From Paragordius varius (taxonomy: Eukaryota > Nematomorpha), in NCBI GenBank assembly GCA_964247055.1, contig OZ176053.1, positions 5,766,001 to 5,830,000 of the forward strand: a stretch of DNA of 64,000 bases, written 5' to 3'. The first letter of the stretch is position 1; each line of letters starts with the position of its first letter. Position numbers and translations under genes: made by a program. The notes beneath the pieces were generated by a model. That model was given only the letters and a program-made list of their open reading frames with translations. It was not told where the DNA came from and searched no databases. Below are positions 1-28,724 of the stretch, in pieces.

Positions 1-930
1 AGCTTGGCTAAAACAACAACGATAAAATTTGTAACAGATTCAGTTAGCGGGCCGCATTCGGCTTTACGCTACTTTCTCTGAGGTTCGTGAAACATTAATA
101 AAAAAGAGTGCTTTTCAGATAAAATTATCACATATACAGCATTTAGGTTTAATTGGTTCTTAAGAAATAAAATTAGTTAAAATTATTTGGCTGTATGATA
201 AAATCATAAGAATGATTTTTATTAAATGAATTTGTGGTTATTAACATAAATGAGTATTCTTATTAAACATTATCATAGCAGATAGAACATAACATGTTAG
301 TTATTCTGTTACCGATATTTTTTCAAAAAGGCTCCTTTTTAATTTTAAATTAATTTACTGAACACAAAAGTTGCTTGGACGGGTAAAGTGTTGGTCAATT
401 TTTTTATTATCCAAGTTTAAGCCCAGATCAGATAATTTCGCTTTTGTAGAAAGCTATGTAAGATTTATAAAAGAAAGGTCGATAGAAATTTAGGTAAAAA
501 TACTATCTGGCCCTGTCACGCTTCGCTGTAACGCAGTCTCACCAATAATTATTCTTAATAATTTGCAATAAATAGAGGTAATGAAGATAAAAAAATTAAA
601 AAAAAACATATTTAATAAAAAAATGTCTTTAAATAATCTTTTACAGGTTTTTGAAAAGGCTCAAATATTGTTTACTCCATATTGACCATATTTAAACTGT
701 TCCTTATTAAAGTTAATATTCACCTATCATTGGAATTATTTTAAGATTTTCATTTTAATGAATCAGGGTTAAAAGTTTTATTTTGAAATTGTGTTTACCC
801 AATACAGGAATATAAAGTAAATCATTTGTGGTCCCTTTATAAAGGAAAGAATGATATTAGAATTGCCCAGAATATGTTTAACTGAACTCGTATGGCTTCT
901 TAAGTTTTTTAAAAATTAGCTCCAAAACCA
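1..930. other. AT-rich stretch without a recognisable gene
   Basis: I see no coding signal here. The sequence is AT-rich with two short GC-richer spots, near 45-80 and 510-545. The first contains a GGGCCGC run reminiscent of hAT-type repeats, but it is too short to assign. Short open frames are consistent with chance. Confidence 0.4.
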
Positions 931-939
931 CCCCATTTT

Positions 940-1870
940 TGTATGGCTCTCAGTTCTAAACCGGTAGACTCCTACCCATAGACCTATATGGAAAAGCGCT
1001 GAGTTAAATTGTTTGCCTTTATAGAGCAAATATTTGGAATCATCTTTGATACCATCGTCTCATGGGTTATTCGAAAAAATACCTCAACACTAAATAATCG
1101 TTATATGATGGCGTTTTATGGCATAAAGGACCCAAATCGGCTAATAAAAAACTGCTGACCTTTTTTACCTAGTTACGGGTAATATTTCAAGATTTTAATG
1201 AGCTCATATGCCTTCATAAACTCTCTGTAAATTCCCAAAACAACGCAATTATATAGTGGCGCAGTTTTTGGCGGTTAGTCCTAAACCAGGGGCAGGTATA
1301 AAAAAAAGCGTTGGGCAAAATTTTTCCTTTATATGGGGAATATCTGGAATTATCATGGATTCCATATGTTCCTATTTGACTCATAGGTTTTCTGATATTT
1401 GGCTTTAAAGGCATGATGTATCGATATGGAGACGCAGTTTTACGGGGGTAGCTCCCTACCCATAGGCTGATACAAAAAAAAGCGCTTGATTAGAATTTTT
1501 TCCTTTTTGCGGAAAATGCCTGGAATCAGGATTGATTCCATATTCTTAGTTTTTGGAAAAATGCCTCAGAACTGAAAAATCATTCTATGGTGGCGCATTT
1601 TTCAGGGCGTGAAGGGCCTATTTAACGGCTAATTTTAAAAAACCGTACTACTAAATTTTTGCCTTATCGCGGGTAATATTTTAAGCACCTATTTTAAACT
1701 CATATGTGATAGGTTTTCTAATTTAGCCCTAAAGGCACGCTATTTTGATACGATGGGGCAGTTTTTAGCGAGTATCTCCCTACCCAACAGCCAAAAAAAC
1801 GCACTACTAAAATTTTTACTTTTTAACAGGGGGTATCTAGAATCCTCATTGAATTCTAACGGTCTCAACC
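940..1870. repeat. Degenerate tandem repeat array
   Basis: A unit recurs about every 230 bases in alternating forms. It carries a 'ctcctacccata' box, a 'gcgc/gcgt' plus A-run box, a 'tggaatcat..ttgattcca' box and a 'cctcagaactgaaaaatc' box. Copies lie near 965-1060, 1275-1380, 1440-1560 and 1765-1860, and all are diverged from one another. The array runs directly into the Helitron-like end at 1785-2219, so it is probably the interior of that element. Internal minisatellites are common in non-autonomous Helitrons (known for the family); joining the two is inference. Confidence 0.55.
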
Positions 1871-2219
1871 TTGGGCGAAAAATAGATCCAAGGAATTATT
1901 TTTGTGGACTTGGTTTTTTGAAAAAAATAGCATTTTACGGTAGGAGCGGGTAATAAGAGGGCCTAAATTAAAAAAGCGAGCCGACTACGTTCGACGCAAG
2001 AAAAAAAGAAAATAAAATCATATTTGAAATTAAATAGTGTAACTCGTTTTTCGGAAAATCGTCTACACGGGGTGAGCCCGAACTGGGAGCTAAATTCAAA
2101 AAAAGGGCAAAACTATTGTCGGGGCATTCTTTGATTATATTTTTTGAGATTTGGATTTAAATGGGTTTACCTGTTTCCGGAAACAGACCCCGCATTTTCT
2201 ATTTTTATAAATATATAGA
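1785..2219 (-). mobile_element. Helitron-like non-autonomous element, 5' part (copy H1)
   Basis: Read on the minus strand, this copy begins TCTATATATTTATAAAAAT after an A, as Helitron 5' ends do (A|TC). About 435 bases align with the plus-strand copy at 8155-8650, including a GCCCCGACAATAG box, a CCCAGTTCGGGC box, a CCGTAAAATGC box and an AAGTCCACAAAAA box. The two copies are therefore inverted relative to each other and about 6 kb apart. No Rep/helicase gene is visible. The 3' end was not found; the tandem array to the left may be its body. Confidence 0.5.
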
Positions 2220-5200
2220 TAGATTAATAGATACTATGCAATTTTAAAAAAATCAAAGAAAATAATAAAATACAACAATTTCCACAATATTCAATGATTG
2301 TTTATATTTGGGTAAAAATGCACAAGTGTATTCACGACCATGTGTGTATCTTTCATAAATTCTAATTTAAATTTTCTGAAAACAGGGAAAACCATTCCAA
2401 ATCAACAAATTTTTTAATTATTTAGGAATTTGCCATACATAGTTGATCCAATTTTATGAATTTGCCCCAGTGAACCCCTCCACCCCGCCCCCGCTCCATA
2501 TTTTGAAATTAAACGGGGAATTAATAATAAAACTAATTTACATCAAAATGTTTTTGATTACATTTTGTCAATTTTGATTATTAATTTTAAGTCAATTCTT
2601 ATATTATAGTTTTATCTAAGATTTAGACTCTATAAGTCGCAAGAATTAAAAAATTATCCAATGTGATAAAAAATATAAAAAGAAACCAATGCTACCTTGG
2701 CAGAACTCAAATTATAACTAAAAATCGCAATTTATGGAAAAGTTTTATATATAATTTGAGAAACGACGGTACCAATACATCCCATCCAATAATGATATTT
2801 TAGCAAAAACAACTCTTATATTAATATTTTTTTATAGTTTAAAACTGTGGAACAAAATACACGCCAATATGCATCCAGTGTTTATATGATATGTTTTCAA
2901 TAATACCATCGATTAGAAGTAGATACATTTTAAAGCGTTAGGATTCCTACATGTTTATTTAGGTAGAATGTCAAATTATAGAGAGGCGCTTTCTTAACAA
3001 CCCCTTGATAAAACTTAACTTACATGGTATAGATAACTAAAAAGTTATAAATATCAGTCACAAAGGTGTGACAAAACCGCCCTATTATTTAAATCTTTTT
3101 CGAAAGTCACAGCGACGCCTGCAAAATCATTGAATTATGCGCTTTATTTATATCATTTTATTGATATATATTTGGGACTTATAAATAATCATAAGCCAAT
3201 ATTTACAAAATATTATCATTTAAATTTTGCGGTAATTTTTTATAGTTATTTTTAGCTCCTTACAAGATAGTTTAAATTCAACGATAAAAACTATACATAT
3301 TTGAAACTCTGGGTTAATATGACGAAAACAAAAATTTTATGCCAAGAGTCCATTAACTTTGGAGGTTTTTGCTTCCACCATTAAAATTTTTCAAAACAAA
3401 TCTTATTTTAAACAAATTCTTGATGCCATTAAGAACTAACCCCGTTTCCATTCAACTTATTTGGTCTAATGAAAAGATTAATGTTGGAAAAGGCTAAAAT
3501 TATTATTTTGCATCAGAAAGATATTTTCCAAGTTTTATAAACGAAAATAAATGTATTACTTTTCCACGAATTTTTACAAATTACTATCTTAATTGATTTA
3601 AAACAAAAAGTTTTTTTAAATAATTAATGGCGTTAATAAAGCAATTTCTACAATATTGCATAAATTTAACCAACCAATTTATTGAAAAAATACAATATTC
3701 CTTGAAAAATATAATGTTGCTAAAATTAGTAACATTTGCGATAAAAATATATTTTTATTATCAAAAGGTTAATGTTCTAAAGATATCGTATGCAGAGAAA
3801 GCTATTAAGAAACTATTTTTGATAGCAGCTAAATTTGGTTAAATTTATTAAAAAAATAAAATATTTTTTACAGTTAAATAAAAAATATATACCTGTCCAA
3901 GGATTAGTTTACACAATAATAGATTTAGAATGAATTTATTTGATTTTTTTGTTAGATATAAAAAATAGAATGAGAGGATTAAAAAATATAAATTTTGTAA
4001 GAATAATAATGTGTAAAAGTCACATTTTTGGCAGAAATTCGGACATTATTTCTATTTATATATATGTATCGTTTTTTTTCTATACAAAAAAATGTATATG
4101 CAATTATCAAATTAATTTATATTTAATAATTATAATGCGTTGTGCTAGCTTTTACGCCTTTTGATGAAAGTGTGTGCGCATTTTTCGCGTAAATCGTAAC
4201 GGGATAGGAGAAAGGGTGGCGTGGCAAAAATATTGATTTTTCCAAGTAATCTCTCTTCTCTGCATCTACAACATTTATAAATAATTTTTATAATTTTTGA
4301 AGTTTATTAAATTTTGTCATAATCAATTATTCAGTCTTGTTTTGAGTACAAAAAAAATTCTTGTTTAAAATATGGAAGTAAACGTAATTATGTGTGCTTA
4401 TAATAAATATGCATCTATCTTAAAATTGTGTTTGCTGCTAATTTTATGAAAGTACATGATAGTCATGAAGGTTTTTAAAAAATATACATATTTAATTTAA
4501 GTATCAAAAAATCTTTGTTTCTTTTGTAAATATACTAATGGATTAATGTTTGGGAAAGTAAGATTTCAACCTAAATAACTAATTTTGATTGGGGTTAATT
4601 GAACACTGTATTTAGTTTTCTCATTTTTAATGTAATTTAAAATAAACTCATTGCTATCAGACAATTTAATTAAAACCCTTTTAGCTATTTAAAATACCAA
4701 ATGACCAATATTAGCTCTTATACTTGGAAGATGTATAATTAGATTTTTATACCATATATCTTTCGAACCTAAGCTTTATTAAAAATCAACATGTGCGATG
4801 CGAGTTTTGTATAAAATTATGCTGCTTTTTGTAGGTAGGCCCTTGTATGGTGTAAGTTGTCTTTGAGACAAAAAATGCATTTTTTATTTTGCATTTTATT
4901 CTTTTCACATAAAAACTTGTTGGCTTTTTCGATAGTTAAACTATGATATACTTGGATCCCAAGCAAAAAATACGTCTCATCAGTGTGTGTAATATTGAAC
5001 ATTTTTTGGAACTTTTTTACACAACTAGGTGGTCTTTTTTTTGTAAGAAAAAGTAGTTGAAAAAATAGGGCTTCGCCGTAAATTCGGTATTTTTCTTATG
5101 TTACGTGATGATTGAGTGATAAAGACATTTAATAAATTCCCTACCCCTTTGATGAAAAACACGCCTTTTGTCTATTTAAAGCAGGGAAGTTGTAAACGGG

Positions 5201-6040
5201 TATGAAATATTTGCATCCATTTTGTGATAAATATTATAAATAATTTTGGCAATAATTAAGATTTAAAATTATTTAAAAAATTTTTTTATCAGAAATTAGT
5301 TTTGTTAATAGTGCTGAGAAATCTGCGATGCGCCTATTATGCAAATAATTTACCCTAGTACTGAAAGCAATTCTAATATATAATATTACTAAAATGACAT
5401 TTTAGACACCTTTCCAAATTACTTACTATTTTTTGTAGCATTGGATTGTATAATTTATTTAAGAATTTTATAAAAAAATCTGTACAAATATGTAAAAATA
5501 AAAACATTTAACTAATAAATATTTTATGATAATCTTTCAAAGGATACACCTCTTTGATTAAAAACACGTTTTTTACATAAACAGTACTCTCATCTCATGA
5601 AAAAATATTTTTTTTATTTTGCATATATTACAAATGAATGAAAGATACTTTGTCACGATATATCTATACTTTGAAATTTACGACAAATGCTTCTATAAGA
5701 AAAACTTTCTTATATATTTTTCTCTAACACGCATAAAACGCTTACATAGCGAAAATGTTAGATCTTTTAACATTTACGGAATGTGAAATTTTGGGAAAAT
5801 TTTTATGGGAATTTATAACAATTTATTGATAAAAATCCTCGTGATAGTTTCTTTTATAAATTCATAATATGTATAAATATAATTTTATTTGATACAATTA
5901 ATATTCACTCAGGACCTTTTCACTTTTTTGTCATATTGAAAGTGGTAGTTTTATATTTCAGAGTAACGTTTTTGTATATAAATCACTTTTTGAAAGATAT
6001 TTAATTAAAATATCCTATGCCAACATTTCTCCTGTATAGG
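2220..6040. other. AT-rich intergenic DNA, no gene seen
   Basis: This stretch holds long A/T runs and short chance open frames only. None of the frames shows a domain, a conserved motif or a plausible splice pattern. A weak similarity between about 5140-5190 and 5545-5600 ('ctttgatgaaaaacacg' versus 'ctttgattaaaaacacg') suggests old internal duplication. Confidence 0.4.
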
Positions 6041-6049
6041 ATAAAGAAT

Positions 6050-6450
6050 TTTTACAGTTTGGTAACTTCGAAAGTCTAAAATCTTCAAAACACGATTGAA
6101 CTTAACAGTAGATTTTAAAAAATAAATCAAGTTTTGCTGGTAATATGCAACCTAAAAGCTTACTAAAGCAAATTATTTACATTTTCTATACATTTTAGGG
6201 TATATTTATACCTCACAACTCAATTATGTAAATAAACTAAATAAAATTTAATTATTAAACATTGTTCATATGTATTAGATATAAAAGCTCATATTACAGT
6301 TTTGTGACTTCTAGAGTCTAAAATTGCGACAGCTCCAAAATACGATTGAAACGAACATCTGATATATATCGAACAATATCAAGTGTTTTCTGATATGTAG
6401 CCTGAACGCTTAAAAATAATATTTACATTTTCCCGTTGCATTAAAGATTA
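6050..6450. repeat. Diverged direct duplication
   Basis: About 165 bases at 6055-6215 ('cagtttggtaacttcgaaag ... gtctaaaat ... cacgattgaa ... gtaatatgcaacctaaa') recur at 6295-6445 ('cagttttgtgacttctagag ... gtctaaaat ... tacgattgaa ... gatatgtagcctgaac'). The copies have drifted but keep the same order of boxes. The nature of the unit is unknown. Confidence 0.55.
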
Positions 6451-6459
6451 AAAATTTAT

Positions 6460-6780
6460 AAAAAATGGCGGAAAAAAAGTTTGAGATGGGGTTTTTTTAC
6501 AATTTTACATTTTTTTAATTTTTTTGGTTGGCTTAACTTAAATACTCTTTAAGTTCAAATTTCAAATCGCTCTACGATATACAACTTCTTTAAAGGGTAA
6601 TGAAGTGTTAATAAAAGAAAAATGGCGGCGAAAAATTGAGATAAGGTTATTTTTACAATTTTGCGTTTTTTCAAAAAAATTCTCTTATGCGCCCAAATTA
6701 AGAAAGCATATTTTTAATTAAGGCTAATACCTTACATACTTTTTGAGATATTCAAGTAAATCACTCTGGAGCTATCTAAA
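6460..6780. repeat. Tandem pair of about 160 bases with AAAATGGCGG boxes
   Basis: The run from 'aaaaatggcggaaaaaaagtttgagatgggg' near 6465 recurs from 'aaaaatggcggcgaaaaattgagataagg' near 6620. Both are followed by 'tttttacaatttt.c.ttttt' and, further on, by 'ctttttaagt/ctttttgagata' segments. The boxes resemble a YY1-type motif, but lying in a repeat they need not be functional. Confidence 0.5.
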
Positions 6781-7232
6781 CTATATTGCATTATATTAAA
6801 AATATTTTTTATAAAATAATCCATATATTTAAAAATTTCTTTTGTCATATTTTTCCATCAGGCATTAGATTCGTTTATTTTGAATGTTTATAGTTTGTGG
6901 TTAATATCAATATATTCATAGTTTCTATAAACTTGGTTAGCTCAACATCTTATTTTATTTAGTTTGGAACTGAACCTAGAGGCCTATTCAAAATGGCGGC
7001 ATGATCGGCGCAACTCTAAAAGAATAACCATTAATATAAAACGGGCCTACACGTTTTTTATGTTTCAAAGGTACGACTTTTTCTTTTTATTATTACATAG
7101 GGTGTCCAATTTAGGGACATCGTTACGTTTGGCCTGCTAGTTTTACATATCATCAGCTTTCAGAACTCAAAAAGCTAGGAGTCCGCATAAAAAACAGCTC
7201 CTTTTCAAATTTTATAACTTTTTTTATTATAC

Positions 7233-8043
7233 ACCATTTACAATTCAAATTGACCCTAAAATAAATTGTGTTTTCGGACTCAAATAAATCATTATTAACA
7301 AGAGTGTCCTTAAACACTTGAAGTTGGTCCTTAAACATTTCAAGTTGGTCCTAAAACCCATGTTCTTTGAACACTTCAAGTTCCTTATTTAAATTTTGAT
7401 TTAACCATAATTTTTGCAGTGTATTTTTTTTATTTTATTATTTTTTATCCTAATTTTTTTATTTATTATATATTTACTCATTTAAAAATAAAAATTTATA
7501 TTTAAAATCACTTTTATTTATAAAACTAAATTTTTTTCCAATTTAACAAAATAGTTAACTTTTAAATTTTTCAATGAATTGTAATTAATAACCCAGAAAC
7601 TTATATATTTTTAATTAAGTGTATTATCTTATAAATATTCAAAATAATTTTAAGAACCTAATTAAGATACACGGTTTCTGAACAATCAAAAATTGATATT
7701 GATTTCAAAATTTATGTTAAATAATAGAAAACAGGTTACAAACGATAAAATATGAATAATAGACGATTTGATTAAAAGTTAAAAACAAAAAAAAGGAACA
7801 AAAATGTTCAAAGACCAACTTGAAGTGTTCAATGACCAACTTGAAATGTTCAAAAACCAACTTGGAGTGTTCAAGGACATTGAAGTGCAAATGGTATATT
7901 TATGGTTTAGTTTATTTTTTTCTGTATTTTTTTATTTTAAAACAAAATTTTATTCTTTTAATCTAATTATTAATCTAAAATAGACATAATTTATTTTAGG
8001 GTGAATTTGAATTGTTCAAGGGTGGATTACAAAAATTAAATGG
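7233..8043. mobile_element. Foldback element, family B (copy B1), interrupted by a family A element
   Basis: The left end reads CCATTTACAATTCAAATT followed by gaccctaaaataaatt. The right end carries the reverse complement (aatttattttagggtgaatttgaattgttcaag ... aaatgg). The ends therefore form long terminal inverted repeats with no coding sequence between them. The interior, 7300-7893, is a separate inverted-repeat element (family A). Sibling copies lie at 11939-12180 and 62442-62703. The left end abuts a 'tattata' sequence, in line with TA-rich targets. Confidence 0.7.
7300..7893. mobile_element. Foldback element, family A (copy A1), nested in B1
   Basis: The left arm carries iterated boxes of the type CACTTGAAGTTGGTCC, each about 20 bases, at 7313-7385. 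The right arm at 7805-7893 carries the reverse complements (GACCAACTTGAAGTGTTCAA and variants) and ends AAGTGCAAATGG. Each arm is itself an array of near-identical boxes. The centre is AT-rich with no reading frame. Siblings lie at 28262-28724 and 30220-30740. Confidence 0.7.
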
Positions 8044-8154
8044 TTTGGTTATATTATACTTTGAATATCTTTTATATATAACTTCTTATTAAAAAGCTTG
8101 TCATATATTATAGGCGTACATTTCACCTCATGTGTTTATGGACTATGCTTGGAA

Positions 8155-8650
8155 TCTATATATTTATAAAAATGGAAAATGCTGGCTTTGTGATCTGGTA
8201 CAGGAAAACCGGTAGACCCAATCAAATCCAAATATCGAAAAAATATAATCATTAATAAATGTCCCGACAATAGCTTCGCCCTTTTTTTGAAATAGGCCCC
8301 CAGTTCGGGCCCACCCCGTATGAAAAACGGTTTTTTTTAAAAAACAGAAGTCCACAAAATCGTGTTTTTGAGACAATTTTCCGGAGAACGTGTTGGACCA
8401 TTCAATTTAAAATATGATTTTTGTTTACTTATTTTCGATTGCGCCGAACATAGTCGTTTTTGATTTAGGCCTCTTTTTACCCGCTCCCCCCGTAAAATGC
8501 CATTTTTTTCAAAAAAAAAAAACAAAGTCCACAAAAATATTTTTTTGATTGTATTTTTTTGCCCACGGTATGAGACTGTAAAAATTCGAGAAAGATTTTT
8601 CGTATTGCCTGTTAAAAGGCAAAAACTTTAGTCAAGCGTTTCTTTGATGA
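8155..8650 (+). mobile_element. Helitron-like non-autonomous element, 5' part (copy H2)
   Basis: Starts A|TCTATATATTTATAAAAATG and aligns along its length with the minus-strand copy at 1785-2219. The first 80 bases are also nearly identical to the start of the element at 8730. No transposase is visible and the 3' end is not resolved. Open frames on the minus strand here are shadows of the repeat. Confidence 0.5.
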
Positions 8651-8729
8651 TAGATGCTGAGTAAGGAGTATCTATCATATGTATAGCATGTTAAAAGATA
8701 TATGGATATTAAAACATTATTTATGGTAA

Positions 8730-8878
8730 TCTATATATTTATAAAAATGGAAAATGCTGGCTTTGTGATCTACAGGAAAAACGGTAGATCCATTCAAATC
8801 CAAACTTCGAACCCCCCCCCCCCCCCAGAAGTCCGAAGGACTTCCTCGGGCTGCGTAGCAGCACGAGATTCACGCTAG
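8730..8878 (+). mobile_element. Short Helitron-like element with both ends (copy H3)
   Basis: This 149-base unit starts TC after an A. Its first 80 bases match 8155-8232. It then has a run of 15 C (8812-8826), a GC-rich hairpin GCTGCGTAGCAGC (8850-8862) and, about 12 bases on, CTAG followed by T. A|TC at the left, and a hairpin then CTAG|T at the right, is the signature of Helitron termini (known for the family). It is too small to encode anything, so it is an internally deleted non-autonomous copy. Confidence 0.6.
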
Positions 8879-8899
8879 TTAGGTTATATATTATAAATG

Positions 8900-9780
8900 A
8901 TTGTGATGATATATCTATTATAATGATTGAACATATATTTTAGCTTATCGAATTTTTATTAATAAATAATTGTTTTACTAACGTTTTTGTTAAGCTTTAA
9001 CACTTCGATTCAAATTGGGGTATCTAAATACCCCAGACTAAATTTAAATTAATATTTTTTAAAAACTACTGAAGAAAACGGTCTTAATTTATGCTTCTAT
9101 CCTAATAAAAATTATATAAATATGCCAAAATATCTTAATAAAATTTTGTTTTGAAAAAAAAGTTTCATGTCAAACTACTTCGACGCCATTTTTATTTTAC
9201 AAAATTTTTGCAAAATATCGTCTTCATTTAATTTTAAGGGTAAAACTAAAGTTTATTTTTGAAATAAATTACATCTAACATTGATATAAATAGAGAAAGC
9301 GGTTTATTTTGTATTATTTTTTAATTTTATAATTTGACACATGTCACGTTGACGAAATTTTTACATTTCGGTTTTAGCTTAAAATAAGTAATATCAAGTG
9401 TTTTTGAACAAAATTTATTATATATTTCGGTTTATTAATGTTATATAAGTGCAAAATTTTGCCATGGTTTCGATTCCTTCCATACTTTTTAAAGTATTTG
9501 ATTTTAAACAGGCCTGGGGTATCCAACTACCCGAATTCGAATCGAAGGACTAAAATGAGTGTGTTGTATCCAAGTGTTAAAGCAACTAATATTAAAATCT
9601 AGGTAAAAGTTCCATCACTTAATTTATTTTTTCTCGAATCTTTTTCGATCAATAATATGTTGAAAATTAGCTAAACCACAAAATTCTATTATTCAATTTT
9701 TTGTAGGTATTTAAAAGGTTTATTAAAGTGTGGTCATAAGACAAGCACAAAAAATCTGATGAATGATAATATATTATGAT
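8900..9780. other. AT-rich intergenic DNA, no gene seen
   Basis: No supported coding sequence. A pair of related boxes ('tcgattcaaattggggtatctaaatacccc' near 9005 and 'gggtatccaactacccgaattcgaatcga' near 9520) are in opposite orientation about 500 bases apart and may be the arms of a decayed inverted-repeat element. Confidence 0.35.
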
Positions 9781-9789
9781 ATGCATCAT

Positions 9790-10220
9790 TTCAAGAAAGA
9801 GGGGAGTGAACTAAAAGGCTAATTTTAAAAAACGCCCGTAGGTGCAAATATTCCTAAAAATATACCTTGAATTTAAATGGGCCTAAACTTTTCCCATGCC
9901 TTAATTTTGACAAACCTATACAAGTATGAAGTTAATTTAGAGTCTAATTTAATAAAAATGGCTCAAAGATCCTCGCATAAAGGAAATTATAAAAAATATA
10001 ACTTATTGATATTTAATAGGGTGCACTTCCGGAAACATGCCTCAAAGGATTAAAGGTGCGTCAAAATGAGGGGCGAATCGCGAGTTCTAAAAATTAAAAA
10101 AAAACCATTGTTAAACTTTAATAGGCTCACTTGTTTGGGGAAATTGCTTCCAAACCAATATTTAGAAAAAGCCAACTTTTAGAGGGGCTAAACAGATTGA
10201 CTATAAATAATTGAGTGCCC
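9790..10220. repeat. Diverged relative of the 940-1870 repeat
   Basis: Boxes such as 'aggctaattttaaaaaac', 'aaatgggcctaaac' and 'ccggaaacatgcctcaaaggattaaa' echo the unit of the array at 940-1870 and the H1/H2 elements, but identity is low and the order is partly different. It is best read as an old copy of the same repeat family. Confidence 0.4.
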
Positions 10221-10833
10221 TCGCATTTATAAATAAATAAAATATTTTTTTAAATTAAATGGTTTTAAACGTTTGCCACCAACACGCATCATCCAATATT
10301 TTAAAACTCCCATTCTAATATGCGCGAGGCTGAACTACGTGGCTAGACATGGCGCTCTCCACGGCACATTCGTTGAAAATGGCAAAACCTTAAATTTTAT
10401 ATTTTTATCCGACGAGACTTAGCTGAGGAGCTAATTTAAATATCACTACTTTCGACGCCTTCGTAAAAAAATAAAAATCCCTTTTTTGAATCTCCATGTT
10501 TCCCGAAAAAAATGCTTACAAACAAATTTTAAAAGAAGTGGAGCTGTATTGTTCCTAAAACGGTTCAGTCACATTTCCAATTTGCAAAACAAAAATATAT
10601 TTAAAAAATTATTCCTGATTATCGGAGACGTGCATTAAACTCAGAAATAAGCTTAAGCCAACAACATTTGATTTCTCTCAAATTATATACTTTTTATCAT
10701 GTATTTAATGTGAATCAATTTAGCGCACCGTTAATACTAAAATATCTAATTATTTAGATGTGAAAATTATTTTTATCACATAAAATAAATATTGTTCATA
10801 CATTAGTATGCATGCTCCTCGCTTCAACTACAC

Positions 10834-27257
<16,424 letters not shown>

Positions 27258-28225
27258 ATTAATTTCCACTAAGTAATTGCCCAAATTTGCCCTATAACTT
27301 TGTTTTATGATAACAATAGTCCCAAATTTTGTTGTGTATTCAATATATTAGGGTCCATTTTGTTTATTCTGTATTTCATTTTTCCAAATAATGCAATTCA
27401 TAATAGCTTAAGAAGATAAATTTAATATTATTTTTACACAAATTATATTTGTAAAAATTCATTTTTCCTAATCAACAAATATTTTGACCAAATGTGATAA
27501 TTATAATTCCATGATTAAATCATTTATAATAAAATTTGAGTTTGCATATTACTTTTAAATGTGTAGCAAAAATGGGGAACTAAAAATAAATGTTATGAAT
27601 CATATATCATTCGATAGCTAAACGCTTTAGCATAATGAATATCGAAAAGATATATGCGGTTAAAATACTAGATTAAGGTCTTTTAATGTTTCTGATACTA
27701 GTGAAAATCCAAACCGCATTTTTATCGCAGATCTGATAAAATTATTTACAACATAGGAAAACGCGTCAACTAATTTTTATAAGTTAACGTGAGTCATAAG
27801 GATAATTAATATAGATGAAAATTTTACATTTTTTCAGAGCCTCTTAGAAAGACTTATGAGATTTAAAGCTAAAAAAATCGCGCTTTGGCATCAAATTTAG
27901 AAAAACTTTTAATGCGGTAGATGAATTTAAATTTTTTATTAACTATGTATTTACTATAATATTATAAAGTTTACCCCTATATTCTCTTAAAAAATGATTT
28001 TAGTTTAATTATAAAAGAAGTTTTTCGATGATATGACCAAAGCGAAAACAATATAATGGTGAAAAAATATTTAACGACTCAGTTTTGTATTTAGGAAGTA
28101 TTTATGCCCAGAACCGGGATCGATAGCCAAGCGCCAAAATATTTAATTACAATTTTTGGGTAACCCTAAATCAAAAAATTGAGTGATATATGTTTTTTCC
28201 CGCATCGATTGTTTGGAAAAAGTAT

Positions 28226-28229
<4 letters not shown>
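27258..28229. other. AT-rich intergenic DNA after the SPCA gene
   Basis: The probable 3' untranslated region of the pump gene followed by unannotated AT-rich DNA. No gene, RNA or repeat could be supported. Confidence 0.4.

Positions 28230-28261
<32 letters not shown>
28230..28261. repeat. (TA)n tract
   Basis: About 32 bases of alternating TA immediately left of foldback copy A2. Confidence 0.85.
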
Positions 28262-28263
<2 letters not shown>

Positions 28264-28724
28264 GTTTGCACTTCAAGTTGGTCCATTAACACTTCAAGTT
28301 GGTCCTTAAAATTTTTAAATTTAATTAAACCATAATTTTTGCATTTAATTTATTATTTTTAAAATAAAATTATTTATTAAAAAAACACTTTTTTGTTTTA
28401 AACTATTTTTTTCCAATTTGACAAAATTAATAATTTTATTTGAATGAAAAATTGTAAATCAGGAAACTTATTTTTTTAAATATCCAAAATAATTTAAATA
28501 AATTTATACTATTTCTGAATGAATAAAAGGTGATATTGATTTGAAATTTTAAATAATAGAAAATAGGTTAAAAATAAAAAAAAAGGTAAATGATATACAA
28601 TTTTATTGATAAAAGTTAAAAAATAAACAAAAAAGTCAAAGGACCAACTTGAAGTGTTCAAGGACTAACTTGAAATGTTCGAGGACCAACTTGAAGTGTT
28701 CAAAAACACTCTTAAAGTACAAAT
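28262..28724. mobile_element. Foldback element, family A (copy A2)
   Basis: The left arm starts GTTTGCACTTCAAGTTGGTCC and repeats the CACTTCAAGTTGGTCC box. The right arm (28635-28724) carries three reverse-complement boxes and ends in 'aaagtacaaat'. The interior is AT-rich and non-coding. The element lies against a (TA)n tract, like the family B copy at 11939. Confidence 0.7.

Noticed and set aside
3627-4164. Open frames of 71 and 74 codons in AT-rich DNA
   Set aside because: Low-complexity Ile/Lys/Tyr/Phe translation, no motif and no splice context.
8164-8534. Minus-strand open frames of 65-70 codons
   Set aside because: They lie wholly in the Helitron-like repeat and do not persist as a frame in the matching copy at 1785-2219.
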